Of a DNA stretch of 64,000 nucleotides, positions 48,347 through 59,556 are shown in pieces. Within the stretch, counting starts at the first letter, position 1. Each line of letters opens with the position of its first letter. The notes under the pieces are model-generated. The model was not told the origin of the DNA. It saw nothing but the letters and a program-made list of their open reading frames with translations, and did not search any database. The stretch comes from Beverwykella pulmonaria (taxonomy: Eukaryota > Ascomycota > Dothideomycetes > Pleosporales > Melanommataceae). The position numbers and the translations under genes are program-made. The stretch spans positions 1,395,785-1,459,784 of the forward strand of contig BCHH01000007.1 of NCBI GenBank assembly GCA_001599595.1, written 5' to 3'.

Positions 48347-49648
48347 CTAATTCCTCTTCCAGTGATTCTTCTTCGTACCAAACGTCGACCCAATCTCGCC
48401 CCACTTGATCTGGCTGAAGGTGACCGCCGGCGCCTTCTCAATGCTCGGAATAACCTTCGGGTCACCCTCCGTTGCATTGCAGGGACCCGCATTTCCGCTA
48501 TCGAGCCACTTCATGAAGCCGCTGTCATCCCACCAAATGCTCATGGCGAGCACCATGCCCCTAGCCATCGACTCGCCCATGCCCTTCATCGCACCGTTGC
48601 TCATGAAAGTTGCGGCGCCGTTCTTGCTGCAGTATGCGTCGTTGATGGGACCCGTGACGTTGATAGCTGCGTTCTCGAAGACCTTTCCGTTTTGTACGTA
48701 CTTACGCACGATTTCTTGGAGGACGCCGTCTTTGGCGGGGAATTGAGTCACCACGGTGAAGGGCTTGGAGGTATCAACTTTAAGGCCAGGGCCATAGTAC
48801 CCCTTTTCACCAGCGGAGTACGGGTTGTTGCCGCAGCCATTCTTGTCGCAGACGCCGGCGGCGCCGCACTCAGTGCCGGTGCAGCGGTAGAGACCAGGCT
48901 TGGAGCAGGTGTGGGGCGCGAGTTGAGTCGCACGCTTGTTTGCTTCCCATATGTCCAATTCGTTGCAGCAGACACCTTCGCCTTTGATGTTACCCTATAA
49001 TATGGTCAGCACTTGATGGGGACTGATATGGAATTGGGAACTTACAAGACCGTTGACCCAGGGTGTGACAAAGCATTGGGCGTCACAGTATCCAGTGCCG
49101 TACGCTGCACCTCCTGGGTTTAGCTTGCTCTCACCACCCTTCTCTTCCATCTCAGACAGGTACAGAGCTCCGTTCATTCCACATGGTAGCTTGGAGACAT
49201 CGACGTCGAATGTGAGCTCATTGCCGGTCAACTTGAGCAGCTCATACTTCTTCTCGTCTTCAGCAAGGAGATAGATTCTCGGGCTGGCCACGCCGTTCTT
49301 CCCATACATGTTCATCAGCAGGCTGCTGCCTTTAGTCGAAATACCGTAGTCTGCGTAGTTGCTGATACCGTCTATGATGCAGTTCTTGGCGCATGTTGCC
49401 TCGTCAGGACACACGGTTGGGTCTGCCGTGCTCCCCCAGTTGCCACAGCCGAGCGAGGCGTTATTCTTCTGGGAAATGGGATGCGACATCGAGTCCAAGA
49501 CTAGAGCAGTCTTTTGCTCCTTACAGCCACCTTTGTTTGTGCACTTCCATGTCGTGAGCTTGGGGTGGACTTCTGGGGTTTTGCCGGGCGTTTGGGCGGC
49601 AGCAAGGCCCAGGAGCAATGAGGCAATGAGTGTGTAGGATGGAGACAT
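48347..49648 (-). CDS. GH7 family cellulase (endoglucanase type), secreted
   Basis: Exons 49648-49046 and 48994-48347 encode 416 residues; the intron is 51 bp. The chosen Met starts a signal peptide (SYTLIASLLLGLAAAQT); a Met 20 codons further upstream would put a charged stretch before it. The family signature CCNELDIWEAN carries the nucleophile Glu213, helper Asp215 and acid/base Glu218. Cysteine-rich segments (GYCDAQC, CGAAGVC, CSKPGLYRC) match the GH7 disulfide pattern. The loop between PWVNGL and the catalytic motif is short, and exo-loop sequences of cellobiohydrolases are missing, so an endo-beta-1,4-glucanase is more likely than a cellobiohydrolase. There is no linker or CBM1 module. 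It acts outside the cell on cellulose; carbon regulation is expected but not read here. Confidence 0.9.
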
Positions 49649-50837
49649 TATGATGAAGATGATCGAGAGTTGGCGGTGATAGAGATTCTCTGAGAAAAGG
49701 GAATGCAATTGAACTTATACCTCGACTACAATGAAAACCTCAGCCGACAATTCTGATTGTGATTAAACGCACTTTACTGCCTCAACTTCGTGCAGGGCGA
49801 AGCCGGCGATACAAACTTCCAGCCACCTATCCCTGACCCAGATCACCGAAACAGATGATCAAGTGGCTTGAACACAGGGTCCGGGGCCCCACGATGTATA
49901 GCCAACGTCAATTACATTTGCTCCTTGTTTCAATTCCCACCTCCCGGGTGCGTGCTTGCTCAAAAACGGCCCGGAGTCGAGATTTCTACTTTATCATGTG
50001 AGGCGCCTGTCATTAAACTTCGATATTGCGGTTAATTGCAGATCCTTGGCATATGCGGTTTGCCCCAGGTTTTGGAGACGCCAAGACTTCCTCAAACCTG
50101 GCTTGAGCTGTGCCGCGATGGAAGGGTTGTCCCTAGGGCGATGAATAGATTGCATTGTACCTGTTCGCGAGGCCACGAGGGCGGGGAGGAGTGGATGGAG
50201 AAGGTCCGTGAGCTGGCTCCTAGGGACGACGGCGCGGGATGCCCGGAGGAGGGCGGGGCGTCCGTAAAAGCTTTGATGAGGTGGGATTGCTCTAATATTG
50301 GATTTGCTGGAGATAGAGAAGTGATGAAGAAGATTTGATAAGGAAAGGAGGAGATGGTGGTGGAAGGATAGCGCAAGGCTTACTAGATATAGCCTAGCTG
50401 AATTTAGGCCAATTAAAGGTACAGGAACCGTTCCTTTCGTTATCCATCGCTCACCGACGAAACAACATTCGACTATGCTACTACCTATGGCGGATTTTCT
50501 TGCTTGTGCAAGAGAAAAACGTACGACGGACTGGTCACGGCCATCTCCTGCTTGAGTAGACGCCCGGCAAACCGCAAGTCAATCTCATAACAACTTCATC
50601 ACTACTACTTTTTCAATTCATCATGTCTCGTCCCCTTACTGAGAAGGTATTACGGACATACGTTCACTCGGCTTCATTAAGATATCGCTTGGCATCTCCT
50701 CACACGCGTTCGCCCTCTTCATCGCTGAAAATCACTTCACAACCGCAAAATATTCACAAGGACGTCATTGACACCAAGTCACGATTCAATCCACCTATAA
50801 GGGACGTCAGCTACTACTGGCTAAGTCAAACATGAGT
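49649..50837. other. Intergenic upstream of GH7
   Basis: Holds the GH7 promoter. A short frame at 50623-50835 on the plus strand (70 codons, rich in Ser/Arg/Thr) has no supporting feature. Confidence 0.45.
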
Positions 50838-51038
50838 TCAACATACCTCAGCACGCCCGGTGCTTAGTTCCTGCACCTCCTCGCGAGGTTTCTGGATCTT
50901 CCTCCACCAACCTAACATGACGAAGACAAGAGTCAGGACGGTTGCATACATAGACAACCCTGCAATGACAGCACCCGAAACGCTCAAACCAAAGGTCTGG
51001 CGGGATGATAAGGTATCAGAACGGGAAATTGGCGCCAT
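50838..51038 (-). CDS. Possible small single-span membrane protein
   Basis: A 66-codon frame with one strong hydrophobic segment (SGAVIAGLSMYATVLTLVFV) followed by WWRKIQKPREE, a positive-inside-type end. A GTATGT near its 3' end could start a 52 bp intron with CTGAC branch and TATAG acceptor that would change only the last residue. No family is recognised. It may be a real small gene or an accidental frame. Confidence 0.3.
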   Translation of the reverse strand: MAPISRSDTLSSRQTFGLSVSGAVIAGLSMYATVLTLVFVMLGWWRKIQKPREEVQELSTGRAEVC

Positions 51039-51826
51039 GCTAACGAAAAGGCACGATCAGTTGAGATAATCTGGCACTTCGCACAACCCGCTTTGTGTAT
51101 AAGAAGGTATCTTACCGAATGACCAGGTTGTATCAGTACAAAAGATAGTAAATCTTCAAGAAAAGGAGCGAAGTGGAGAAGGTGATTGAGGTAGACGGAC
51201 AATAGATTTGAGGAGAATTTGTATTACAAAAGGATGCTTCAAGCCCTCTTTATGCCGCATCGCACGGTAGACATTATCGCACCTCATGACAGCATCCACT
51301 CTAGATCATGAACACCTGTTGCTGCTACTTGGCCAAAAATGGAGTTGAAAACTACATTTAAATGCGTTATTCGCTGGTTGAGAGGAAGGTCGGCTTCTGC
51401 TACGCTGCTCAACAAAGTGGCAAATTGGGTTATCCGGAGGACGGAGGAGGGATTCCATAACGCGCAATTGGCCAAATCGTATTTGTGTGCCATCTATTGC
51501 TTTCATGTCGCTTCTACTCCGCCTTCACATGTTCAAGGATGTTGACCGGAACAGGGGCATGCATACCCCAAACTGCGTAATTGGCTGCTCAAATGTCAGA
51601 GCGAGATGTAAGCGGAGAGGCGGGTATGCCGGGCTACAGGCTAACGAGGCAGCGAGCAAGCTTCATGGATTTGTGTCATATCAGCCTAACCATTTGAGTC
51701 GCGATAGGAGTTCATACCATCCGATTCAGAGTCCCGTATGAAATTTTCATCTTCCCCTCTACAATATTCACCTTTAAATTCTTCAAGCATCGTTTTACCG
51801 TCGCCGAGACCACCGTATGCAGCGAC
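51039..51826. other. Intergenic
   Basis: Short frames exist on both strands, but none has a feature worth annotation. The 5' leader of the next gene lies at the right end. Confidence 0.4.
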
Positions 51827-53763
51827 ATGCAATCCGAGCACCATTTCAACGTTTGCTCGCCACGGCGGAAGCGTGCCGACCTCGTCGTGGTTATGTGCCG
51901 GTTTTGTCGCGAGGCGAAGCAAAAGGTATGTTGAAACATGCTCTGGCATAATTTCCTTTAACAACGTGAATGACTTAACATGTGTCAGTGCGACCCAACT
52001 ACCCGTAAATGGCCTGGTCAGAAGTGCCGCCGATGTGTTCAGAAGGATCTCCCATGCTCTGAGGGGCAACCACCAAGGAGAACCAAACGTCCATATTCAA
52101 GCCCGAAAGAGAAATGCACGGGGGTGCAAGGCCGACATATGGCATTAGCACCTAAAACCATGTCTGTGACGATGTGTTCCACACAGTTACCTCCACATAT
52201 TGACCAATCCCACTTTGAAATACCAATGACCAACAGAACGTCCACCAATATCCTGCCGTATCCTACAAGGTTACCAGATTACGAAGCCGCAGCGAATGAC
52301 CGAGAAGCGTTAGTATTCCAAAAAAAGGCTCTTCACAGCTTTATAAGCTGACATAGTCTAGATTGACCTTGCTCAGCATATCTTGGATATTGTACGTGGC
52401 CATTCCAGAGCTGAAAGCTTGTGGAAACGACATATCAAGCATGTTCGATAAAGATCCTTATCGAGTTAGTCCCGCTGATCGTCTGCCTGATATGGAGAGC
52501 ATCATCTCCAACTACGACCGCTTCGCCCACATTCTCGAAGAGAAAGCGTTGGACTCTGGAGCTGGAAAAACGATGTCAAATGCTCTCGCTACTCTACACT
52601 ACAAAAAAATCACCTGGGTGGCGGATAGGACTGCACAGCCTGCCGACGAAACAATTTTGGATTATCAGAACCGTGGATTTCACTCGTTCGTTCATGTGCT
52701 CTACATGAAAAGACTCCTCAGTCAACCCAACCCGGCGAATGAAGATATCCATCGACTTTTACAAAGCCAGTTCATTTTTATAACAGAAGCCAGAGGAGCA
52801 TTGCGTGAGGATAAGTGGAAAGACCCTTTTTTCACGATGCTCCGCAATTCGCAAATGTTCATTCCGAGGAGGCTTCTGCACAATCCAATTGTCATAGAGC
52901 ATGTTAGTAGAATGGAAACCCATGACTGTCTTGGCCGATCAGCCTTGCACATTTTGTCAGATGCTGGAATCCTCAACAGCTGGGCTTTGAAATACATAGA
53001 CACAGTTGACGTATTAGGTCGTACTGCTCTCTATATTGCTTGCCGAAATGGAGACAAGGTCTTAGCGGAAACCTTGATCCAAAGCAACGCGGACTTCAAA
53101 CAAAATGCGTTGAACGGACTGGCACCACTGCACATTGCGGCATGCTTGGGCCATACTGCCATATGTGAACTTATCTGGAACCACACTGATATCATTCAGC
53201 ACTTCCGGGATCGTTCTGGCCGAACACCTCTCATGTGGGCAGCACTTTGCGGAAAGAAGGAAACAGTGGAATTCTTCTGCAAGCTAATTCCGGCGATGCG
53301 CCTTCTGGATCCGGAAGGTCTGGGATCGATTGACCAGGATATCTTCGGCTCCACAGCTGTCGTATTGGCAACATGTGGCGGCCATAGCCATGTTGTCAAA
53401 TACCTTCTGAACAATGAAGTTCCATTCGCAAATTTCGCAGTGGACATATGCGATACTAGGGGCCATAATGCGCTTTGGTATGCTGACAAAGGCTCCATGC
53501 ACCGGATTATAAGCCTTTTAACTACAACCGAGGATATGTATGACAGGCACATAAATGAGTATATACCTCTGGAACAGATAGCCTCGTCTCATCTCGCCGA
53601 TTTGGAACATTACATCCAACATCACGCCATTGGATCGCACAATACTGCAAGTAGTCTTCAACCCCAGGGACAACAAGAAACATTCACCATGGTTCCCTTC
53701 CCACCCACATCAACGAATTACGAAATTTCAACTTATTACGGTCAAGCTTTTAACGTGGGTTAG
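51827..53763 (+). CDS. Zn2Cys6-like zinc cluster protein with C-terminal ankyrin repeats
   Basis: Exons 51827-51925, 51989-52312 and 52357-53763 give 609 residues. Introns of 63 and 44 bp have GT-AG ends; the second has a GCTGAC branch site. The cluster is C24-x2-C27-x6-C34-x11-C46-x2-C49-x6-C56, i.e. a Zn2Cys6 pattern with a longer central loop (DPTTRKWPGQK), followed by basic PPRRTKRP. The C-terminal half has ankyrin repeats: GRSALHILSDAG, GRTALYIACRNGD, GLAPLHIAACLGH, GRTPLMWAALCGK, GSTAVVLATCGGH and GHNALWYADKGS. It is probably a nuclear protein whose ankyrin stack binds a partner. The usual middle homology domain of fungal regulators is absent. It sits directly beside two dead coiled-coil genes; whether it controlled them is unknown. 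The frame is intact. Confidence 0.75.
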
Positions 53764-54370
53764 ATTTACCACGGAAACACTCAGGAGTTCTGGAAACTCC
53801 ACAAAGGGGCAAGCGATTTGGGTCCACTAATTTGTAATTCGAAGCAAAAGCAGGAAAATAGACGAATATGTCCAAGCTGTTCTATTTTATCTAGCAAAAG
53901 GACTTTTGCACATGATATTGCAACCTCTAGCAGAATTGACTCTCACTCAAGGCTGGAGTCTGGGATCGTGGAAATGTGCCTGCATTGGACAATTCACATC
54001 AAGCTGTTGCGAGGGTCGCTGTTGCACAACCGGCTCCAACCAGAGCCTAAAATTTGACTGCATCTAAATGACAAGGTCACATCGTATACACTGCAGCACC
54101 GTCGACGTGAATTCAGTGGGGAATCGGCATGGAAGGGAACGAGAAAGATATTTACTTGCTTTCTGCAGATGGCGGGCGAACCTCCATTCTGCCTATCAGA
54201 ATGCTGTTATTTGAGCCTTGAGGGACATTTGTCATCTAAGCCTAACAATGTCTTGCCAGCGTGCGGTTCTAGACTTCCGTTTTGCAGAGGAGGACCTGGA
54301 GGACCAACGCCCAACACTTGGGGGCCAATGAACACACTGGCTTCCCTGTCACAACGGTGGAGCCCGTGCC
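53764..54370. other. Intergenic between ankyrin protein and coiled-coil relic
   Basis: No gene seen. A short open frame at 54169-54441 lies largely antisense to the end of the next relic. Confidence 0.4.
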
Positions 54371-54970
54371 TTAACACTCAACCTGGAGGCGCTTCTCACA
54401 CATTTCAATACCAACAAAGATCCAACCTAGATCCAACCTAGATCCGGCATACTCCTCTTTCGATATCTCCAGGTTACTTATTTCCGATTCTAAGTTTGAG
54501 ATTTCTATATGAAGGTCTTCCGCTTTTGACCGAAGTTTCCACTCCTCTGTATCAAGACGTCGAGCGTTGTTGCTTTGTTCGCTTGAAGAATATCAGAAAT
54601 GGTTCTATATAATTCATCTAGTTGTTAGGAATCATACCCTAACACGACCACAGCTGATACTCCGACAGCCCCTGCACCAAGAGCACCAATGCTGGCTGCG
54701 ACAGCACCCAACGGAGGGAAGAATAATGTACCTAAGCCAAGCGCAACTGCACTGATACCTCCAGCTACTCCCAACTAAAGACTGTGTCAGTACTGGCCAT
54801 TGATATCGGGTCATTTAGTACATACTCCTGCTGGTCTTGCAGAAGCCTTATTAGCTTCAGACTTTTACCGCTCGAGATCATCGGCCATCTTTCTTGTACT
54901 TGCAGCCTCCACATACACTCCGGAGACATCGATATTGACCTGGTCAATCTGAAGCTGCAACTCCGTGTAA
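54371..54970 (-). pseudogene. Broken coiled-coil protein gene with glycine-rich hydrophobic segment
   Basis: Read leftwards, a helical stretch (QIDQVNIDVSG, then EAASTRKMADDLER) ends at TAA 54867-54865, where CAA would keep the helix. After an intron-like gap (54835-54775, GTATGT, CTGAC branch) comes a long Gly/Ala-rich hydrophobic segment including GTLFFPPLGAVAAS. After a second intron-like gap (54637-54582) follows another coiled coil (EDLHIEISNLESEISNLEI) and a stop at 54371. Helix, hydrophobic hairpin-like segment, helix is the layout of several alpha-helical membrane-inserting proteins, but I see no proof of such a function. With the TAA it is a dead or truncated gene. The 5' end is not defined. 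Confidence 0.5.
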
Positions 54971-54986
54971 TTGACATATATATAGA

Positions 54987-56296
54987 TATGAATAAACTAA
55001 ATATGGATATGACTGAAAGAGAAAAGAAGGCTGCTCAAAATTCGATCACCGTCAATGAAAGCAAAATCTCCAGCGCGATGCAGAAGGTCAGCTTCGCGCG
55101 TGACCAACAAGAATCACAGAAAAAGGTCTATGCAAGACGGACGGATGCTCATGAGTCATAAATATCTGTTATGTTTACAAACTTGCCAGGTGTTTGTCTC
55201 TCTAGTCACTAATAGAACGTTTTCCAGAACAGATAGATGAGTACATGGTGAATCCGTTTCTGGCCGCTATCAAACGACCATTCAAGTAGGCATCCGGAAG
55301 CCGAGCGGTCGAAGATGCTGCAGAGTTCCGTCTGGAGGCATAACGTGAGCTTCATGCTGCTATTCGAGAGCTCAATGATCGGAGGCAACAAAATAGGAAC
55401 TCCGGCCCCAGTCGCAGCGCCTCTTTGCTGAGATTGCAGACTTCGAGCATAAGGAAAAGAAACTGGTTAGTGCCGAAATTATATAAGCAGATTTATCTAT
55501 TTCCTAACTTTGTGAATAGCACAGCATTGGCACGCAAATTAGGAACGTGTGTATTTTGCTTATCGTGCTTGGAAACGACTTACGGAATCTTCTCGCCAAC
55601 ATCGCCACGATCAGCAACGAGATCAAGAGAGCCGTACAGACCCGGAAAGATCTGGAGGAACCAGGTGGTATAAACCTAGGTATTGTGAAGATTAATCCCT
55701 TCAAGAAAAAGGCCACTCTGAAGCACCCAAACAAAAAGGACAAGCAATTGATGAACATGGTGTTTCTCGATCGGATTCTCCAGATGAAGAAAGCTTGACT
55801 CGCCATTCAGATCATGTCCAGTCTCTACGCATCTGTTATCAACGACGTCATCAATTATGGCTTCTCTGAGGCCATTCACTTTTCCTACGACACTCTTGGC
55901 GAAATATCCGCCTCCAAAATCGTAACACAGAGACAGAAAATGATGACGAAATAGCATAAAGAAGCAAGTCGCATTTGTTCTGAGAGGGATCAAGAACCGA
56001 AGAGAACTTTGGAGGCGAGATCGTGAGCAATGTACCGTAGCCCCCCTCCAGCTTACAGTTCTCCATTTCCGACCTATGGAGAAGTCCCGCAACCATTCCC
56101 GACGTAAGGCTATGAAGCGCAGCCATATCCACCTCAGGGATATCATCCGCAACCATTTCCAAATTCGCCACAAGGCTTTGCGCCACAGGGATTCCCTGGG
56201 CAACAAGGGTTCTCTAGGCCACAAGGATTCCCTGGGCCACAAAGGTTTCAAGGTCTGGAATTCAATTTTCCGCAGTCGATGAACGCGTATTTGTGA
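54987..56296 (+). pseudogene. Broken coiled-coil gene with Pro-Gln-Gly-Phe repeat tail
   Basis: A helical charged stretch (TEREKKAAQNSITVNESK) opens the relic. After stops and a frameshift around 55280-55420, an intron-like gap with CCTAAC branch (55466-55519) leads into one frame that runs to 56296 and is broken by four in-frame stops at 55796 (TGA), 55952 (TAG), 56024 (TGA) and 56105 (TAA). This frame holds helical segments (NEIKRAVQTRKDLEEPG, VINDVINYGFSEAIHF) and ends in repeats of the type PQGF/PQPF/PQGY. The TAA and earlier TAG/TAA fall where Gln fits best, as in RIP. It lies opposite to the neighbouring coiled-coil relic, suggesting a former divergent gene pair. No known function is assigned. 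Confidence 0.55.
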
Positions 56297-56808
56297 GGAG
56301 TCCATCCGGTCAACCGAAACAAGCATACGAAATGTAGTCAACTTCTCTGGTCCAGCTCAGCTCTACCGACTGTGCTACGAACCGCGTCTAGCTCTGGTGG
56401 TCGGGCCCTTAAGAGACGAACCGCATGGTAGGTCTTGCTATTAGGTCACTGGGATAGGTGGGGCTATGTTAAAACTTCTTTCGTAGTCTCAAGCTATGAT
56501 ATCTCTTGTCTTAGTTGAAATGCTCGTGAAAATTGTCAGCTACAGTGATGAACCTACTCATCTTCTTAGGCTGGTATAAAATGGGAGGTCAGTGCTCGTG
56601 GGACTTCAATCATCTAGATTGTTGGAGAGAGACCATGCGCTATAAGTGCGGCTTCGGGAATCAATGCCTTGTTGTGCGCCCTCAGCATTTGATTTTGGTT
56701 GTTTCCCTGTTGATTAACCTATCTGTGCAGCACGAGTTACATGTGTTCGTTGACGCGTTTTCTTGCATCTAACCTTTTGTACTGGCGATCATCTTCTTTC
56801 TTCTCTCT
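56297..56808. other. Intergenic
   Basis: A 79-codon plus-strand frame at 56533-56772 has no features. It holds the 3' region of the transporter gene. Confidence 0.4.
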
Positions 56809-58191
56809 TCAATCTCTCCCTCCCCCTTTCTTCCTCCTCAAAATCACCCATAGCCCCAACATCATCCCGCTAGCGACCATATAAGCTAGACCCGCCAATA
56901 TCTGGGGATATAGATACGGTCGCGAGGACATTGGTTGTCGAATCTTGAGTGCAATAACCTCGGTAAATGTTGTTGGTAAAATGATGATTCCGAATGCGAG
57001 GGCCAGCATAGATGGGAGCTCAGTGAGGGTGGCAATTTCGACAGAGAGCGTCGATATCGTCTAACGGGGAACGTCAGAAGTGGTTCGTACTGAGAACTCG
57101 GTGTACAGCAAAGGGTAAAGTAGGAGTATGCAACATACCATCCAGAACACCCCCGACACCCCACCGCTCACTATTCCGAAGACGAGGGTCAGCGCATACG
57201 ACTCCGCGGGAATCCACAACGCGAATACCGTGACCGAGCACGCTAGTGTAGTAAGACCCGCGACTTCGATCCTCCCAAATCGATCGGATAGTAGACCTAT
57301 ACACGGGCGTCCGATGGCAGCGCCCATATTCATCAGTGCGGTTACAAACGATGCTTGCGAAGCATTCAATCCAATCGAGTGGCCAAAATCGGAGAGCGAG
57401 TACAGCAGAACGATATATCCGAGCATGGAGCAAAAACCCCAGGATAATAGGAGGAATACCGGGAGGCGGCGTAGGAGTCGCAAGTCGAATGGATGCATCG
57501 GAGGACGGACAATGTGGTTTCTGTTCCGAATGAGACAAGTGGCTAGGATGTTCATAGTCCCTGATACAATCCCAATGATGCGCAACGACCATGCAAGAGA
57601 AAGATTGTTGATCATAGGTGTCGTCGCTAAAGAGATGATAATACCGCCAGCGCCGCCTCCTGCGCTGTTGATCGAATTGGCCAGTGAGCGTTTCTTATCA
57701 AACCACTGTGACGTCACAGACACACTGGGAATAAACAAAAAACCTACCCCAAGTCCCACCAAAACTCCCTGTGTAAGGTAAAGATGCCATATTTCAGTCG
57801 CGAAGCTCGCCGCCACGAAGCCCCCCGTTTGGAACACAACACCGAGGAGCATAGCAAAGTGTGTGCCAGTGTGGCGGACGAGCCAAGTTACGGGGGAGGC
57901 GACTAGCATGGATATCCCGAAGTTGAGTCCCCCGATGTAGGCGAAGTCGAGTGAGGTTGCGCCTGGGAAAACGGTGTGCGAGAGGTAATATGCCAGGTAC
58001 ACGCCATAGCTAGCCAGGACGCCCCAGGTGAAGGAATTGATGGTGAAGACACTGAAGACGATTACCCATCCGTAACCGCCATCAGGAATGGCGTGGTCGA
58101 CAGGTCGGTGTGAAGAAGCGACTGCGGTGTGAAGCGTGGATTCACCATTATTGGAAGGCGAAACGGTCGAGTTGTCATGTTTCTCGGTCAT
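56809..58191 (-). CDS. MFS transporter, monocarboxylate-transporter-like
   Basis: Exons 58191-57139 and 57060-56809 encode 434 residues; the intron is 78 bp. After a ~35-residue hydrophilic N-terminus, the motif PDGGYGWVIVFSVF, characteristic of fungal MCT-like (SLC16-type) carriers, begins the first of about twelve membrane helices. The loop RFGR in LLSDRFGRIEVAG is the MFS A-type motif between helices 8 and 9. Without the splice, the first exon would end in unrelated sequence; with it, the last two helices are complete (ALAFGIIILPTTFTEV and GLAYMVASGMMLGLWVIL). Substrate unknown, probably a carboxylate or a small amphiphilic molecule. It is divergent from the next transporter across 1.4 kb, so shared control is possible. 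Confidence 0.88.
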
Positions 58192-59556
58192 CGGTGGTGT
58201 GGCTTTGACTTCTCAGGGAGTTGATGCTACGCCTATCAGCAATGACACGCAAAATAATTCTGATGGAGCTTTACTGAAGCCACTAAATTTGAATTTTGAT
58301 ATTATTTACCAATCCAGCAAACGAACCTTGTCAAAATACCTTTAGATCAGAACGCTAAGAAGAGGGCAGAATATTTTGAATGTAGGAAAACGCAGGACAC
58401 AAGACAGAGAAGCTAGAAATATGGAGTTTAATGAAGAAAAACTATTACTGGACTACGGCGTACTGTATACAGTCACCCGTAGGGAAATTGGTATCGGTCG
58501 TCCACTCATGATGCTGCATTTGCTTTCTGCTAACTGTCTCCGTCTGCGATCTGAGAATCAACGCTAAATGGTGCATCGTATCCCGACGGGAAAGGTGTAG
58601 CCGACGTTGCTTGGTTGTTGGGAAATCAATGACGAGTTATTTGATATTAAGTGCCTTTATTTCTCCACAACGACTGTGTCTTCATGCACCTTTTAAGAGA
58701 TGGTCATATGGGCAGGTGTATGCTGTTGGTGTCAAAGAACGAATGGGGGAAGCAGAACGTCGTCGGTCTGGCTATGCTAAAGGCTTACGTCAATCATGGC
58801 AAGATCTAGTCCCCAAACCGCTAGCTCACCAGGGGTACGCTGCTGAGGCAAAATTGAGGATAGATAAGCTCAGAAGGGAGGTTGGACCATGACAAGAGGT
58901 CGGAACGCGTCCATGCTCGGGCTAATCCACCCCGGCTCGATCTCGATCCCAGATGTCAATAATCTTTCCGCTGTTTTCGTACATCAAGGGGTGAAGCTGA
59001 GAAACCGGGGTGTTGTACGGGAGATTTTCACATGCGGGAGCCAAAACCGGCAGCGCACAGAAACCGTTTTCATGTACCGACCCGGATAGAAGGCGGGGTG
59101 TTCGCGGCCCTTTCACCCCCTAAGATTGCCGCCGGCGGTGGCGTTTCTGGGGTACACAGCCCAAGTGGGTTCTCCCCAGGTTTTAGTGGTGCCAAGATTT
59201 ACCGGCGCGTCCGTGCGCCCCAATCGCGCAGCACGCTTGTCTTGTTGGAGGAAAGCCCCTGGTGCAAATGCGCTCGGCATTGCATCCGCACCCTAGGAAA
59301 CTTTACACCTCAAGTCATTTCATAGGGCAGCATCCGCGTCTCTGGGTCTACTTATGTCAAGGACCAATCCTCCCAGACGCGTACAGCTGGAAGTGTATGC
59401 CAGACTGATCTCTTCTATCATTCCCCAGATCACCCCGAGCGGGCAAAACGTCCTACAACGAGTGTGCTCCCTTGACTCATTGTTGAGGCCTTCGTATCTC
59501 AATTCTTTCAATCCTCTTTTTCTCGCTCTCGTCTCAGTTTCCATCGAACCGCCGTT
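58192..59556. promoter_or_regulatory. Divergent intergenic region between two MFS genes
   Basis: There is no convincing gene. The right half (58.9-59.3 kb) is clearly GC-richer and contains two copies of CGGGGTGTT at 59006-59014 and 59094-59102, both on the plus strand, plus a CCGCCGGCGG palindrome near 59128. CGG-type triplets are bound by Zn2Cys6 regulators, so these are candidate operator sites; this is inference. Confidence 0.45.

Noticed and set aside
49649..49708. Upstream Met for the GH7 cellulase
   Set aside because: It would place about 20 mostly polar residues before an otherwise ideal signal peptide.
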